A stretch of DNA of 64,000 nt from Pseudomonas arcuscaelestis (GTDB taxonomy: Bacteria > Pseudomonadota > Gammaproteobacteria > Pseudomonadales > Pseudomonadaceae): the NCBI RefSeq assembly GCF_016881005.1, contig NZ_JACOPV010000009.1, positions 62,001 through 126,000 on the forward strand, given 5' to 3'. The notes below the pieces were generated by a model. That model did no database searches and had not been told where the DNA came from. It saw only the letters and a list, made by a program, of their open reading frames with translations. The position numbers and the translations under genes are program-made. Shown piece after piece: positions 48,134 through 56,119 of this stretch. Each line of letters starts with the position of its first letter. The first letter of the stretch is position 1.

Positions 48134-49248
48134 GTATCGGAGCCCCAGACTTTGACCATATGGTCTACGTCCGCCTAATTGAGGCCTGCAACCTTCACTG
48201 CGAGCATTGCTTCATTCCCAATAATCCGAAGCGAATGGAGATGCCCCACATCGAAGCGATACCCGCCAAAGTGCGGACCTTCGCTACCCCGGGCAGTACG
48301 ATCTTGTTTCAGATGCATGGTGGAGAGCCGACGCTTGTTGGTGTCGAGTTCATGCGTAAGGTAGTGGTCTTTCTGCGGGCTGAGCTACACGACTACAAGG
48401 TTGTCTTTTCCCTGCAGACGAACCTGATGAATTTCGATCAGCGATGGGCTGAGCTGTACCGCGAGTTCTTTGATGGTGTTGTCGGCGTGTCATGGGACCC
48501 AGTTATTCGCCGCACTCGCTCAAACAAGACTGACCCAAACCTGGATTTTGAAGAAAGGTTCTGGAGCAATCTCCAGGCGCTACAGGCTGAGGGCCTTGAG
48601 CCCTATATTGTGATTACAGCCACCAGGATTTTGATGGAGCAGTTCAGGAACCCAGCGGATCTGATTGAGTTCCTTCGTGCGAAGGGTATTCGCCATGTCC
48701 ATTTTGAGCGGCTAACTCGCACAGGGTATGCCATCAATAACTGGGATCGGATTGGGGTTACCAACCGGCAATACAGTCTCTGGATTGCACGATTCGCGAT
48801 GGCGTATTCACAATATGTCGCCACTCCTCGCGACCACTTTCAGGACCTTCACATATCACCACTAGACGGTCTTCTGGAAAGTGTCAGGCGCCTCCGCCGT
48901 GGCGAGCGTGGCGGGTATGGTTGCCTCTCCGGCGCTTGCGATACCCGCTTTCACACGTTCGATGATGGTGGGTACTACAAGGCCTGCACTGCTCTGACCT
49001 CGGAATCTAACAACCGCAATGCGGTTGGTGTTTCAGTTGCACAGCCTGGCCATCTCACCGAGATGAGAGAGGAGCGGCAGCAGGACTGCCTAACGTGCCA
49101 GTTCAAGCCGATCTGCAGCTCTGGCTGCATGGCTACTCCAAAGACTGATGAAAGCGGAGAGTGTGCCGGCGGGTACACGGCTTTCAAGCTTATCAGCCAG
49201 CAAATGGCCTTATCGGATCAGCCGTCGCTCATCGCAATAGCCGGTTAG
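48130..49248 (+). CDS. Radical SAM/SPASM protein 3
   Basis: 372 residues from GTG 48130 (GTGA overlap with the previous stop). Cluster Cys20-x3-Cys24-x2-Cys27 (ACNLHCEHCFI), FQMHGGEPTL, and SPASM marks HTFDDGGYYKACTALTS and CLTCQFKPICSSGCMATP plus SGECAGG. Together with proteins 1 and 2 it completes a three-gene overlapping run directly in front of the precursor-like gene. Confidence 0.9.
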   Translation: MSIGAPDFDHMVYVRLIEACNLHCEHCFIPNNPKRMEMPHIEAIPAKVRTFATPGSTILFQMHGGEPTLVGVEFMRKVVVFLRAELHDYKVVFSLQTNLMNFDQRWAELYREFFDGVVGVSWDPVIRRTRSNKTDPNLDFEERFWSNLQALQAEGLEPYIVITATRILMEQFRNPADLIEFLRAKGIRHVHFERLTRTGYAINNWDRIGVTNRQYSLWIARFAMAYSQYVATPRDHFQDLHISPLDGLLESVRRLRRGERGGYGCLSGACDTRFHTFDDGGYYKACTALTSESNNRNAVGVSVAQPGHLTEMREERQQDCLTCQFKPICSSGCMATPKTDESGECAGGYTAFKLISQQMALSDQPSLIAIAG

Positions 49249-49489
49249 CCGAGGCCACAGATCACAGAATTTCGCGACGCCATTTTGGTTTCGCCTTTTT
49301 GCAACGTCTATGTACTATCACGCTGTACATCCGTTTGCCTCGCGTTTGGCGTTGCAGCGGCACCAGCGTACTCAGTCAAGTGATCGGCCGAGGTGGTGAG
49401 GTATTGCTACATCCAAGACCTGCGTTTCGGCAATGGGTGAGTAGTCGGTTCCCTGTGGGCCGCGTTGAACATCTGGAGAGAAGGCAAAA
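49249..49489 (+). promoter_or_regulatory. Upstream region of the precursor gene with an inverted repeat
   Basis: 241 bases without a gene. ATGTAC (49310-49315) and GTACAT (49325-49330) form an inverted repeat with a 9-base spacer, a likely operator. AT-rich sequence around it could carry a promoter, so the peptide gene may be expressed separately from the enzymes. AGAGAAGG stands before the ATG at 49490. Confidence 0.4.
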
Positions 49490-49864
49490 ATGATCAAATT
49501 CACACCCAATCGGGTGCTAGCTGCTATGGCTGTGAGCGCTATAGCAATTTCAGCGTTCCACAACGTTGACACCAGATTCACAGTCAACGAGTCCCAGGCA
49601 GAGCTGGAGAATGATCCTCAAGTTGCGAAAATGCGCCAACTGCTTGAGATGAACCCGATTAAGCCGATGGTTGAGCGGCACGCGGATACCCTGAATAGCG
49701 TTGTGCAGTACGATGCTGTACCACGTATCAACAATATGCTCTTGGCGGCCACAGCGACTGCTAAGGACATGGACTCGACGAATGTCGGTGACTGGGGTTA
49801 CTGTCATAGTGCCTGTCACGGTGCTTGCCATGGTGCTTGTCATGGTGCGCGAGGCTGGCGCTAA
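49490..49864 (+). CDS. Probable modified-peptide precursor with Cys-His repeats
   Basis: 124 residues. N-terminal hydrophobic segment RVLAAMAVSAIAISAF (signal or anchor), a helical leader (NDPQVAKMRQLLEMNPIKPM), a middle part (NNMLLAATATAKDMDSTN) and a C-terminal core of four repeats: CHSA at 105-108 and CHGA at 109-112, 113-116 and 117-120, then RGWR. Cys occurs only in this core, at exact 4-residue steps. Position between nine radical SAM genes and strong core/leader division make it a ribosomally made, post-translationally modified peptide candidate. I know of no named family with this exact core. Alternative: a metal-binding peptide. Confidence 0.8.
   Translation: MIKFTPNRVLAAMAVSAIAISAFHNVDTRFTVNESQAELENDPQVAKMRQLLEMNPIKPMVERHADTLNSVVQYDAVPRINNMLLAATATAKDMDSTNVGDWGYCHSACHGACHGACHGARGWR
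49802..49849 (+). repeat. Four 12-base coding repeats
   Basis: Units TGTCATAGTGCC, TGTCACGGTGCT, TGCCATGGTGCT and TGTCATGGTGCG encode CHSA or CHGA. Third-position differences show selection on the protein as well as duplication. Confidence 0.85.
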
Positions 49865-49869
49865 CCCTT

Positions 49870-51381
49870 ATGAAGAAACTTCTTTCCGTCCTCAAGCGGT
49901 TCTTCGGGACCGAATCCAATCACTCCCCTAGCGCGGAGCTTGTTGATACTGCGTCTGACACCCAGCCGTGCCCGGTCGAGAGAGCTCCATTTTCCGCACC
50001 AGCCGATCAAGACGACGAGTCGATCCCCGCAGAGTACCGATTCACGTATGTTTTCAATAAGCGAGTATCGGAGCTAAGGGCTGAGTTCACTGAGCTGCAT
50101 CGTCGGATCTCGGAGGAGGGCGGTGAGAAACCTCAGCGGAACGTGGCCTACCAGGCGGTCATCTGCGATGAGCAACTGAACCAGGTCCCTTTGGACGCCC
50201 GTTCCATCGGGCTCCTTCTGCAAGCGGCGGACAACGACCCTTCAAGACCAAGCGAGTGCTTTGAGTTCAGCCTGATTCTCGCCACGGGCACAGTCACGGT
50301 CGGCACTATTGATGTCCCGTACGATACGACCGTTGATGCTCAGGAAGTGATCTTCTTGGCAGAGTCGGCCGGTTACGGCATTAACCTGTTACCCCCGGCT
50401 AACGCCACGGTTGTCGATGATCAAATTGAGGCCTACTGCAAACTGATCCGTGAATACGGCAGCATTTCCCTGCGAAGCGCGAACAGCAACATCCGTGTTT
50501 CTCCAATCGATGGTTACATGGAATATCTGCTGTATGCAGAGTTGGGCTACAAGCCAGCGGTTATTTCTACCGATGACTTGATGAACCTGCTCTATACAGA
50601 GGCTATGTCCGAGCCTGTCATGGATCATGTGAAGGCCTGCATCGAGGAGGTGGTATACGAAGTCCTCGGTCCAGACTTCAAGAAGGTCTTGCTTGAGCAA
50701 ACCGTTAAAGCATTGCACCTGAAGAATCTACAGTTCATGGAAGCCCGTGCAAACATTCTGGAAGCCGAGCTGGACACACGAACTCCGTTTCCGAACATGA
50801 TCCGTATCCTTGCCCATGTGACCGGGCTCCGCCCGGCAGATGCCGCAGGTCTATTGTTCGAGCTGAAAAACTCCATTCACACGGTTCTCGACAAATACCT
50901 TCCGCCAGACCCTTTACCAGAGCCGGCCGAGCCAGATCCAGATGCAGCAGCGGAAGAGGGCGCTGACACCAAGGGTTCTGAGACCGTCCAGCAGGTTGAT
51001 CCGTCAGCTTCTGGAGACAGCTCTCACGGAAAGCGTGTGCGCCGGCCCAACTCCCAACAGGCAGCGCTGGCGAAGGCTCTTTGTCTCATGGCCAGTTCCG
51101 TCGCAGGTGGCCCAGAAGCACTAAAGGCAGTTTGGGCCTCGATCGAGGATGCTACTCAACTCAATGAGCGAATTAATCTTGATCGGGAAACTACCCAGCC
51201 GAGTCCTGCTGCGGTCAGAGTTGCTGAAGCAGTGGGTGTAGCGCCTAAGGTTGCTGCCCTGGCTGCGGGAGAGATGGCAACACTTGCAGAGGTAATCCTT
51301 GAAGCAGGCGGGGCGATTGAGCCGCCGCCGCCGCCGCCACCCAAGCCCATTCCTCCGAGTGGTTTGATAGCCGTCGGCTAA
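49870..51381 (+). CDS. Unknown protein next to the precursor, 503 residues
   Basis: ATG at 49870, five bases after the precursor stop; the weak spacing suggests coupling. Basic amphipathic N-terminus (KKLLSVLKRFFGTE), an alpha/beta middle (residues about 60-330, for example RSIGLLLQAADNDPSRPSEC and DDLMNLLYTEAMSEPVMDHV), an acidic Pro-rich linker, a helical domain (QQAALAKALCLMASSVAGGP) and a final run of seven Pro. No catalytic motif was recognised. Tight linkage to the precursor suggests a scaffold, chaperone or carrier for peptide maturation. Confidence 0.6.
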   Translation: MKKLLSVLKRFFGTESNHSPSAELVDTASDTQPCPVERAPFSAPADQDDESIPAEYRFTYVFNKRVSELRAEFTELHRRISEEGGEKPQRNVAYQAVICDEQLNQVPLDARSIGLLLQAADNDPSRPSECFEFSLILATGTVTVGTIDVPYDTTVDAQEVIFLAESAGYGINLLPPANATVVDDQIEAYCKLIREYGSISLRSANSNIRVSPIDGYMEYLLYAELGYKPAVISTDDLMNLLYTEAMSEPVMDHVKACIEEVVYEVLGPDFKKVLLEQTVKALHLKNLQFMEARANILEAELDTRTPFPNMIRILAHVTGLRPADAAGLLFELKNSIHTVLDKYLPPDPLPEPAEPDPDAAAEEGADTKGSETVQQVDPSASGDSSHGKRVRRPNSQQAALAKALCLMASSVAGGPEALKAVWASIEDATQLNERINLDRETTQPSPAAVRVAEAVGVAPKVAALAAGEMATLAEVILEAGGAIEPPPPPPPKPIPPSGLIAVG

Positions 51382-51387
51382 GCGCAT

Positions 51388-51405
51388 GCTGGCAGTTCCG
51401 GCTGT
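51388..51405 (+). other. Small hairpin before radical SAM gene 4
   Basis: TGGCAG, loop TTCCGG, CTGTCA (with one G-T pair). No T run. It may adjust expression between the unknown gene and the next enzyme. Confidence 0.3.
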
Positions 51406-51423
51406 CAGCACCATGGGGCATCT

Positions 51424-52479
51424 ATGCGATCTGAGGCTGTAGGCTTCATCAATGTGACCCGGCAGTGCAACGTCGACTGTAAACGGTGCTACCTCACCGA
51501 GGAGCACCGGGCAGCGAAGGAGAGACTGCCAGTATCGATCCTTGAGAGATTCCTGGACTCCTCGTTTTGGCTTGAGCGGGATTGCACGCTGATCTGGGAA
51601 GGGGGTGAGCCTTCTGTTATTGGCTCACAGGCAATGCAATTACTCATCGATACAGCCCGGAGGGCCCTGCCGCGCGCCAGGCAGACGATGGTGACCAACT
51701 GCTTCTCGGTGCCAGACTGGTTGGTCTCAATGGTTCGGCGCGAATTCGATGGCCTTGTTGAAACCACCTACGCCCTGGGAAACAAGTTCAACTTGGCCGG
51801 ATCGGAGACTGCTTACCAGGAGAGGTTTCTGGCCGGCCTTAACAAATTCTGGATCGAGGGCATCCCCTGCGTCGTGAACGTCGAACTAAATGCAGAGACT
51901 GTTCGAAGGGGGCCCGATGTCCTGGCCGATGTCATGCTGCAGAGCCAATGCAAGGTCTGGGAGTTCGACATTTCCGTCGACTTCGCTAGGTTTCTACGCT
52001 CACCCATTTACCATCCGGCCAGCACCCCCGCACTACCGTTAACAGTTCCCTATCAACAAGCGTGGGCCTTCCTCTCCGAACTGAGGGATCGTCTTTACCC
52101 ACGGCTTCATGCATCTGGGATTCGGATTGGTGTGTTTGAGCAGAGCATCGCTGCTGCCAACATGCAGTTCAACGTGCTATCCGAGGACCGGTTCTTGACA
52201 TTAAATCCAGACGGGACGGTCACCACGAACCCACTCTACTCCGACCTGGTGGAGACCTTTCTCGGCAATCTATGTGTAAGCGACTTGAACGAGATGATTA
52301 CATCTCGCAATCGCCTTAGTCGTGTGGCGTACGAGCGCAAGCGTGTGAGAGCTTGCCGGGAATGCCAGCACGTTAGCTATTGCGGTGGAGGACCTGCTCA
52401 CGTACCTGTCTTTGACGGATCAGGAGAATGCGCCGGTGGTCTAAGCCTGTGGGACTCTTTGAGGTTGAAAAGTGCATAA
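51424..52479 (+). CDS. Radical SAM protein 4 with reduced SPASM region
   Basis: 351 residues. Cluster Cys15-x3-Cys19-x2-Cys22 (QCNVDCKRCYL) and LIWEGGEPSV. The C-terminal part has FLTLNPDGTVTTNPLYSDLV, where the usual Cys after the Asp-Gly turn is absent, and CRECQHVSYCGGGPAHVP plus SGECAGG. It therefore probably holds fewer auxiliary cluster ligands than proteins 1-3. Its stop overlaps the next start by 8 bases. Confidence 0.88.
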   Translation: MRSEAVGFINVTRQCNVDCKRCYLTEEHRAAKERLPVSILERFLDSSFWLERDCTLIWEGGEPSVIGSQAMQLLIDTARRALPRARQTMVTNCFSVPDWLVSMVRREFDGLVETTYALGNKFNLAGSETAYQERFLAGLNKFWIEGIPCVVNVELNAETVRRGPDVLADVMLQSQCKVWEFDISVDFARFLRSPIYHPASTPALPLTVPYQQAWAFLSELRDRLYPRLHASGIRIGVFEQSIAAANMQFNVLSEDRFLTLNPDGTVTTNPLYSDLVETFLGNLCVSDLNEMITSRNRLSRVAYERKRVRACRECQHVSYCGGGPAHVPVFDGSGECAGGLSLWDSLRLKSA

Positions 52480-54205
52480 AGCTTCACGTGTGAACCAAGC
52501 CAACATCAGCATCACAGCAACCCGTTGGTGTAACAGGCGTTGCACGCACTGTTACATCGACCCTGCCGAGCTTGCTAATCCGACTCAGATGGACGAGACG
52601 GTGTTCCGATCCGTCTTCGACAGCGTAGCCTCGTTGGTTGCACTGGACACCGGCCTCGAGGAAGTGGAGTGGGAACTGATAGGAGGGGAGATCACCAAGC
52701 TGCCGGTCGAGTACTGGGAGCGGAACCTGCCATATGCTCTGACACGATGCCGTGAGTTCAACACTGGCTTCAAGACGCCAGGTTCAATCAACGTACTCAC
52801 CAATCTAATTTTCGCGAATGACAAGCACCGCGGTGACTATGTCGACTTGTTCAACAAGTATGGTGACTGGCCCGAGATGGCCATCTATACGTCCTGGGAG
52901 CCTGACACTAACCGATTCGGTAAGAACCTGAAGCTGATGGGGCCTTGGGCCGAAACGGTAAGGTCGATCAAAGCCAAGCAAAAGATCCTTGATGTCATCC
53001 TGACGAAGACCACCGTCGCGATGGGCCCGGACTACTTGCTAGAGACTTTCCTTCCGCTGGGGATCACTGACTTCAGCATCAAGATGATCAGCCCGTATGG
53101 GTCCGGGAGAACATTCTGGCAGCCCAACATGGTTGCCTTTAAGGAGATGAGTGACTACCTGTGTCGGCTATTCGACATAGCGCCGCCAGGAATCACATTC
53201 ACACCGGCGGATGAAATGTCAGGTGCGGTGTTTCGCGGGACCAGTTATCAGTGCATCGGCAACTTCCGCTACGACCTTGCAGTAGAGCCCGACGGCCTCA
53301 CGACCTTTAATGCCAATCAGACAACCGGGGAGGCAGCGCTCGGCGACCGCAAAATCTACGTTGGTGACAGCGACTGGGCCTACCGAGTACTTGCGGACAA
53401 TACCCAGGAGCTGGACAACAAGCTCTCCAGGTACCACAGCTATTGCTTTCAGTGTGAGTTCCACTCGGCCTGTGCCGGCGGCTGGTATCACTATCGGATT
53501 GCTGAGCCGGCCGACGTACGTGCATGGGATAGTGATGATTGTCCAGGCTACAAGCAGTTGTGGAGAAAGGTTAAGGCTCGGCACGGCTCCTTTGATCCTG
53601 TGCAGGCGCGACACAACGCAGAGATGAAGGCATTGGTGTCGTTGGCCAAGGCAGACAGCCATGCTATTACCAACCACCACGAACCTGCTGAGGACGGCCC
53701 GGCATTCGCCGAGTGGCTGAAGGAGACTCAGGGTGGTTTGGTTGAAGTGACAGCACACGGTGCCTTCGACAAGCCTTTGATACAGCGCCTTTGGGCCTAT
53801 CAGGCCGTGGGGGCTTTCACTTCACTCTCCAGCCAAACGGTATTGTCGCTGAGTGTGGAGGAGCAACGAGTGCTTGTAGAGCACCTGGTTTATCAGGACC
53901 TGCCCTCTGTATCAGTTGACCCCCAGGCCATATGGGCTTGGGTTGATGCTAGCCGCGGCGATCCACTTGCAGACCTCATGGCCAGGGCTGAGGTCGATCT
54001 TCACTCTACCAGCCTGACCCATACCGATATTTTGGTGGCGGGCCACAACACAGAGCTTGTACGTTGGGTCTTGCGCCACTGCCGGCGCTCAGCAGTTCAA
54101 ATTGATGAAGCTGCAGCTCATCCCGTCGTTGGACAGCTTTCCCGTCATATCGAGCTTGAGGCCCGCGCCCGGGGACGATTTGAGCTAAGGCGAGCGGGTA
54201 GGTAA
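52472..54205 (+). CDS. Radical SAM protein 5, large type with C-terminal extension
   Basis: 577 residues from GTG 52472. Cluster Cys20-x3-Cys24-x2-Cys27 (WCNRRCTHCYI). The SAM motif is WELIGGEITKLP, with GGE-I-T in place of GGEP. Markers shared with proteins 6 and 7: EYWERNLPY, EPDTNRFGKN, SPYGSGRTFW, and CFQCEFHSACAGGWYHYR. About 200 extra residues follow the SPASM-like part (for example LIQRLWAYQAVGAFTSLSSQ). The three large proteins form one paralogous group within the locus. Confidence 0.88.
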   Translation: MHKASRVNQANISITATRWCNRRCTHCYIDPAELANPTQMDETVFRSVFDSVASLVALDTGLEEVEWELIGGEITKLPVEYWERNLPYALTRCREFNTGFKTPGSINVLTNLIFANDKHRGDYVDLFNKYGDWPEMAIYTSWEPDTNRFGKNLKLMGPWAETVRSIKAKQKILDVILTKTTVAMGPDYLLETFLPLGITDFSIKMISPYGSGRTFWQPNMVAFKEMSDYLCRLFDIAPPGITFTPADEMSGAVFRGTSYQCIGNFRYDLAVEPDGLTTFNANQTTGEAALGDRKIYVGDSDWAYRVLADNTQELDNKLSRYHSYCFQCEFHSACAGGWYHYRIAEPADVRAWDSDDCPGYKQLWRKVKARHGSFDPVQARHNAEMKALVSLAKADSHAITNHHEPAEDGPAFAEWLKETQGGLVEVTAHGAFDKPLIQRLWAYQAVGAFTSLSSQTVLSLSVEEQRVLVEHLVYQDLPSVSVDPQAIWAWVDASRGDPLADLMARAEVDLHSTSLTHTDILVAGHNTELVRWVLRHCRRSAVQIDEAAAHPVVGQLSRHIELEARARGRFELRRAGR

Positions 54206-54217
54206 CCCCGAAGATGA

Positions 54218-54250
54218 AAGCTGCATCGATGTCGCAGTTTTTTTTTGCAA
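54218..54250 (+). terminator. Weak terminator
   Basis: CTGC and GCAG around ATCGATGTC, followed by nine T. The short stem makes it uncertain, but it would separate the first radical SAM unit from the second. Confidence 0.45.
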
Positions 54251-54260
54251 ACCCCTAAAA

Positions 54261-54287
54261 ATGGGGCAGTAGCTTTCCACTATTAGG
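54261..54287 (+). promoter_or_regulatory. Shared promoter-like motif, copy in front of radical SAM gene 6
   Basis: ATGGGGCA, a 9-base spacer (GTAGCTTTC), then CACTATTAGG; the ATG of the gene follows after GT. Almost identical to the copy in front of the pilus operon (GTGGCTTTC spacer). CCCTAA/TTAGGG also flanks it as an inverted repeat. Confidence 0.6.
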
Positions 54288-54289
54288 GT

Positions 54290-56119
54290 ATGAATATTCA
54301 TCCCTACGCCCTTCCGCGCAATCGCTCAATTGAGATGATGTCGACCACTATCTCGACGAACCTCAATTGCAACCTGTCGTGCAAGCACTGCTACATCCAG
54401 CCTGAGTTGCTGCGCAGGAAGGAGTACATCGACGAAGCCACCTTCAGGCGTGCTGTGGAGGTCATCATTGAGGCCTTTCATCTAGACCGGTCGGTGACCT
54501 ACCTGCACCTGGATGTGCTAGGCGGGGAGGCCACCCTCATGCCATTTGAGTTCTGGCAGCGCAACCTTCCGTGGGTCTTGGGTCAAGTTGACGAGCTGAA
54601 CCGGGTAGGTATCCAAACCGAGTTCACCTTTTGCTCGAATCTGATGTGGAAGGACGATCGGTATCTCGATCTTCTGCGTGAGTTCAAGGGGCACCCGGCG
54701 ATGGATATAGCGATTCCATTCGAAGGCCCAGAAAGCGGGCGGTTCGGTAGGGGAATGGCAATCTTGCCTAAGTACCTGAAGCGCATTGAGGCGCTGGGTG
54801 ACTGCAACATGCTAAATCTGGTGTTGGTGATGGGGCAGGGCTTAATCGACCTTGGCCCCCAGTACATCATCGATACGTTCGTGAAGCGCGGTGTGACCGA
54901 TGCCACTTGCGACATGATTTTTCCATGGGGATCTGGCAAGGCTTACTTTGACAGGGCTCAGCCACAATACCGGGATGTGGCGGATTACATCGCAACACTT
55001 GCCCAGCTTGGGAAACCGTACGGACTGACTGTCGACCACCTCGACGACATGAAGAAGTCTTTACGCACACTCTCGCGCTCTCAGAACACCCTCAACGACG
55101 CGTACGAGTTCCACTGGGATCAACGTGGGGAACTGTCGCTGAATCCCAATCAGACCGGCACTGAGGCCGTTAAGCCATACATCAACCTGAATGCGCATGA
55201 TGCGAACGCCGCACTAAAGATCGTATGGGGTAACAACAGCGAGCTCGACAACAAGCTGAGCTATGAGCACGATTTCTGTCGCGACTGTCGATATCTTCAG
55301 GCATGCAATTCGGGTTGGTACCCCCATAAGGCTTTAGCGCCCGAAACTGTTCAATCGTTCATGGTGTCACCTGAGGGTGAATTCAGTTGCCCGGGGTTCT
55401 ACCAACTGTGGGAAGCCCAGGCTGCAGATAACTTCGATGAGATCGGGGTAAGCCGGTATGCGAACGTCCGTCGCATAAAGCGTGCACAGGCGCGCAAGCT
55501 GGCGGTCTTGGATCACTCCGAGCCGCTGCGAGAATCTGACTTCATCTGTGACTATGAAGGCTACTTCGAAGCAGTCAAAACTACGACCCGAGTGCTGCTT
55601 GAACCAGGCCTGCTTTTCGGATGCACACCGCGCCAGCGGTTGTGGTTCTACGACCGTCTTCAGAAACAGGTGCTTTTACCCCATGGCTCGTTCGCGGGCT
55701 TCGAAGAGCGCCATTCGATACTGGCTCACTCTCTTGCCGGCAACTATCACACCCTCGCATTCAGCGATGAGCTTGTGTGGAGTGCTTTGAGAGAGGCACC
55801 CACCACACCGCTTGCTCGGTATGTCATTGAAGCGCTAGCCCTTACTGCCTGGCGGGATGTGCCTATCTCAGTAACGAGTGGCTATACCAAGCTGAAATCC
55901 GGGCTCGAGGTCTCGCTCAAGTTTGAGGACCTGATCATGTGGGCCCTTTTCCGTCAGCCGCCGGCCGATATCCAGGCTGTGGCCGATGCCGTGCGCCCGG
56001 GGGCCTTAACTGAGCAATCAGCCGAGTATCTTCGCCGGATCACTCCGGTCTCAAGAACCATCGGTGGGCGTGAGCCTGCAATCTCCCATATTGCCCCCCT
56101 GCATGAGGCTTTGTCATGA
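54290..56119 (+). CDS. Radical SAM protein 6, large type with C-terminal extension
   Basis: 609 residues from the ATG at 54290. Cluster Cys27-x3-Cys31-x2-Cys34 (NCNLSCKHCYI), VLGGEATLMP (GGE-A-T), FWQRNLPWV, FPWGSGKAYF, and CRDCRYLQACNSGWYPHK. The extension contains GYFEAVKTTTRVLLEPGLLF and CTPRQRLWFYDRLQKQV, found again in protein 7. No ribosome-binding site stands before this ATG; a later Met-Met pair (residues 16-17) is an alternative start. First gene of the second unit, all of whose genes overlap by 4-16 bases. Confidence 0.88.
   Translation: MNIHPYALPRNRSIEMMSTTISTNLNCNLSCKHCYIQPELLRRKEYIDEATFRRAVEVIIEAFHLDRSVTYLHLDVLGGEATLMPFEFWQRNLPWVLGQVDELNRVGIQTEFTFCSNLMWKDDRYLDLLREFKGHPAMDIAIPFEGPESGRFGRGMAILPKYLKRIEALGDCNMLNLVLVMGQGLIDLGPQYIIDTFVKRGVTDATCDMIFPWGSGKAYFDRAQPQYRDVADYIATLAQLGKPYGLTVDHLDDMKKSLRTLSRSQNTLNDAYEFHWDQRGELSLNPNQTGTEAVKPYINLNAHDANAALKIVWGNNSELDNKLSYEHDFCRDCRYLQACNSGWYPHKALAPETVQSFMVSPEGEFSCPGFYQLWEAQAADNFDEIGVSRYANVRRIKRAQARKLAVLDHSEPLRESDFICDYEGYFEAVKTTTRVLLEPGLLFGCTPRQRLWFYDRLQKQVLLPHGSFAGFEERHSILAHSLAGNYHTLAFSDELVWSALREAPTTPLARYVIEALALTAWRDVPISVTSGYTKLKSGLEVSLKFEDLIMWALFRQPPADIQAVADAVRPGALTEQSAEYLRRITPVSRTIGGREPAISHIAPLHEALS

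Noticed and set aside
49802..49849. CRISPR array
   Set aside because: The 12-base units are tandem, without spacers, and are inside a coding frame. No other array was seen despite the Cas4-like nuclease.
49802..49864. Cys-His repeats as heme c-binding sites
   Set aside because: The spacing gives C-x3-C-H rather than the usual C-x2-C-H, and no cytochrome assembly genes are nearby. Left as a minor alternative to peptide modification.
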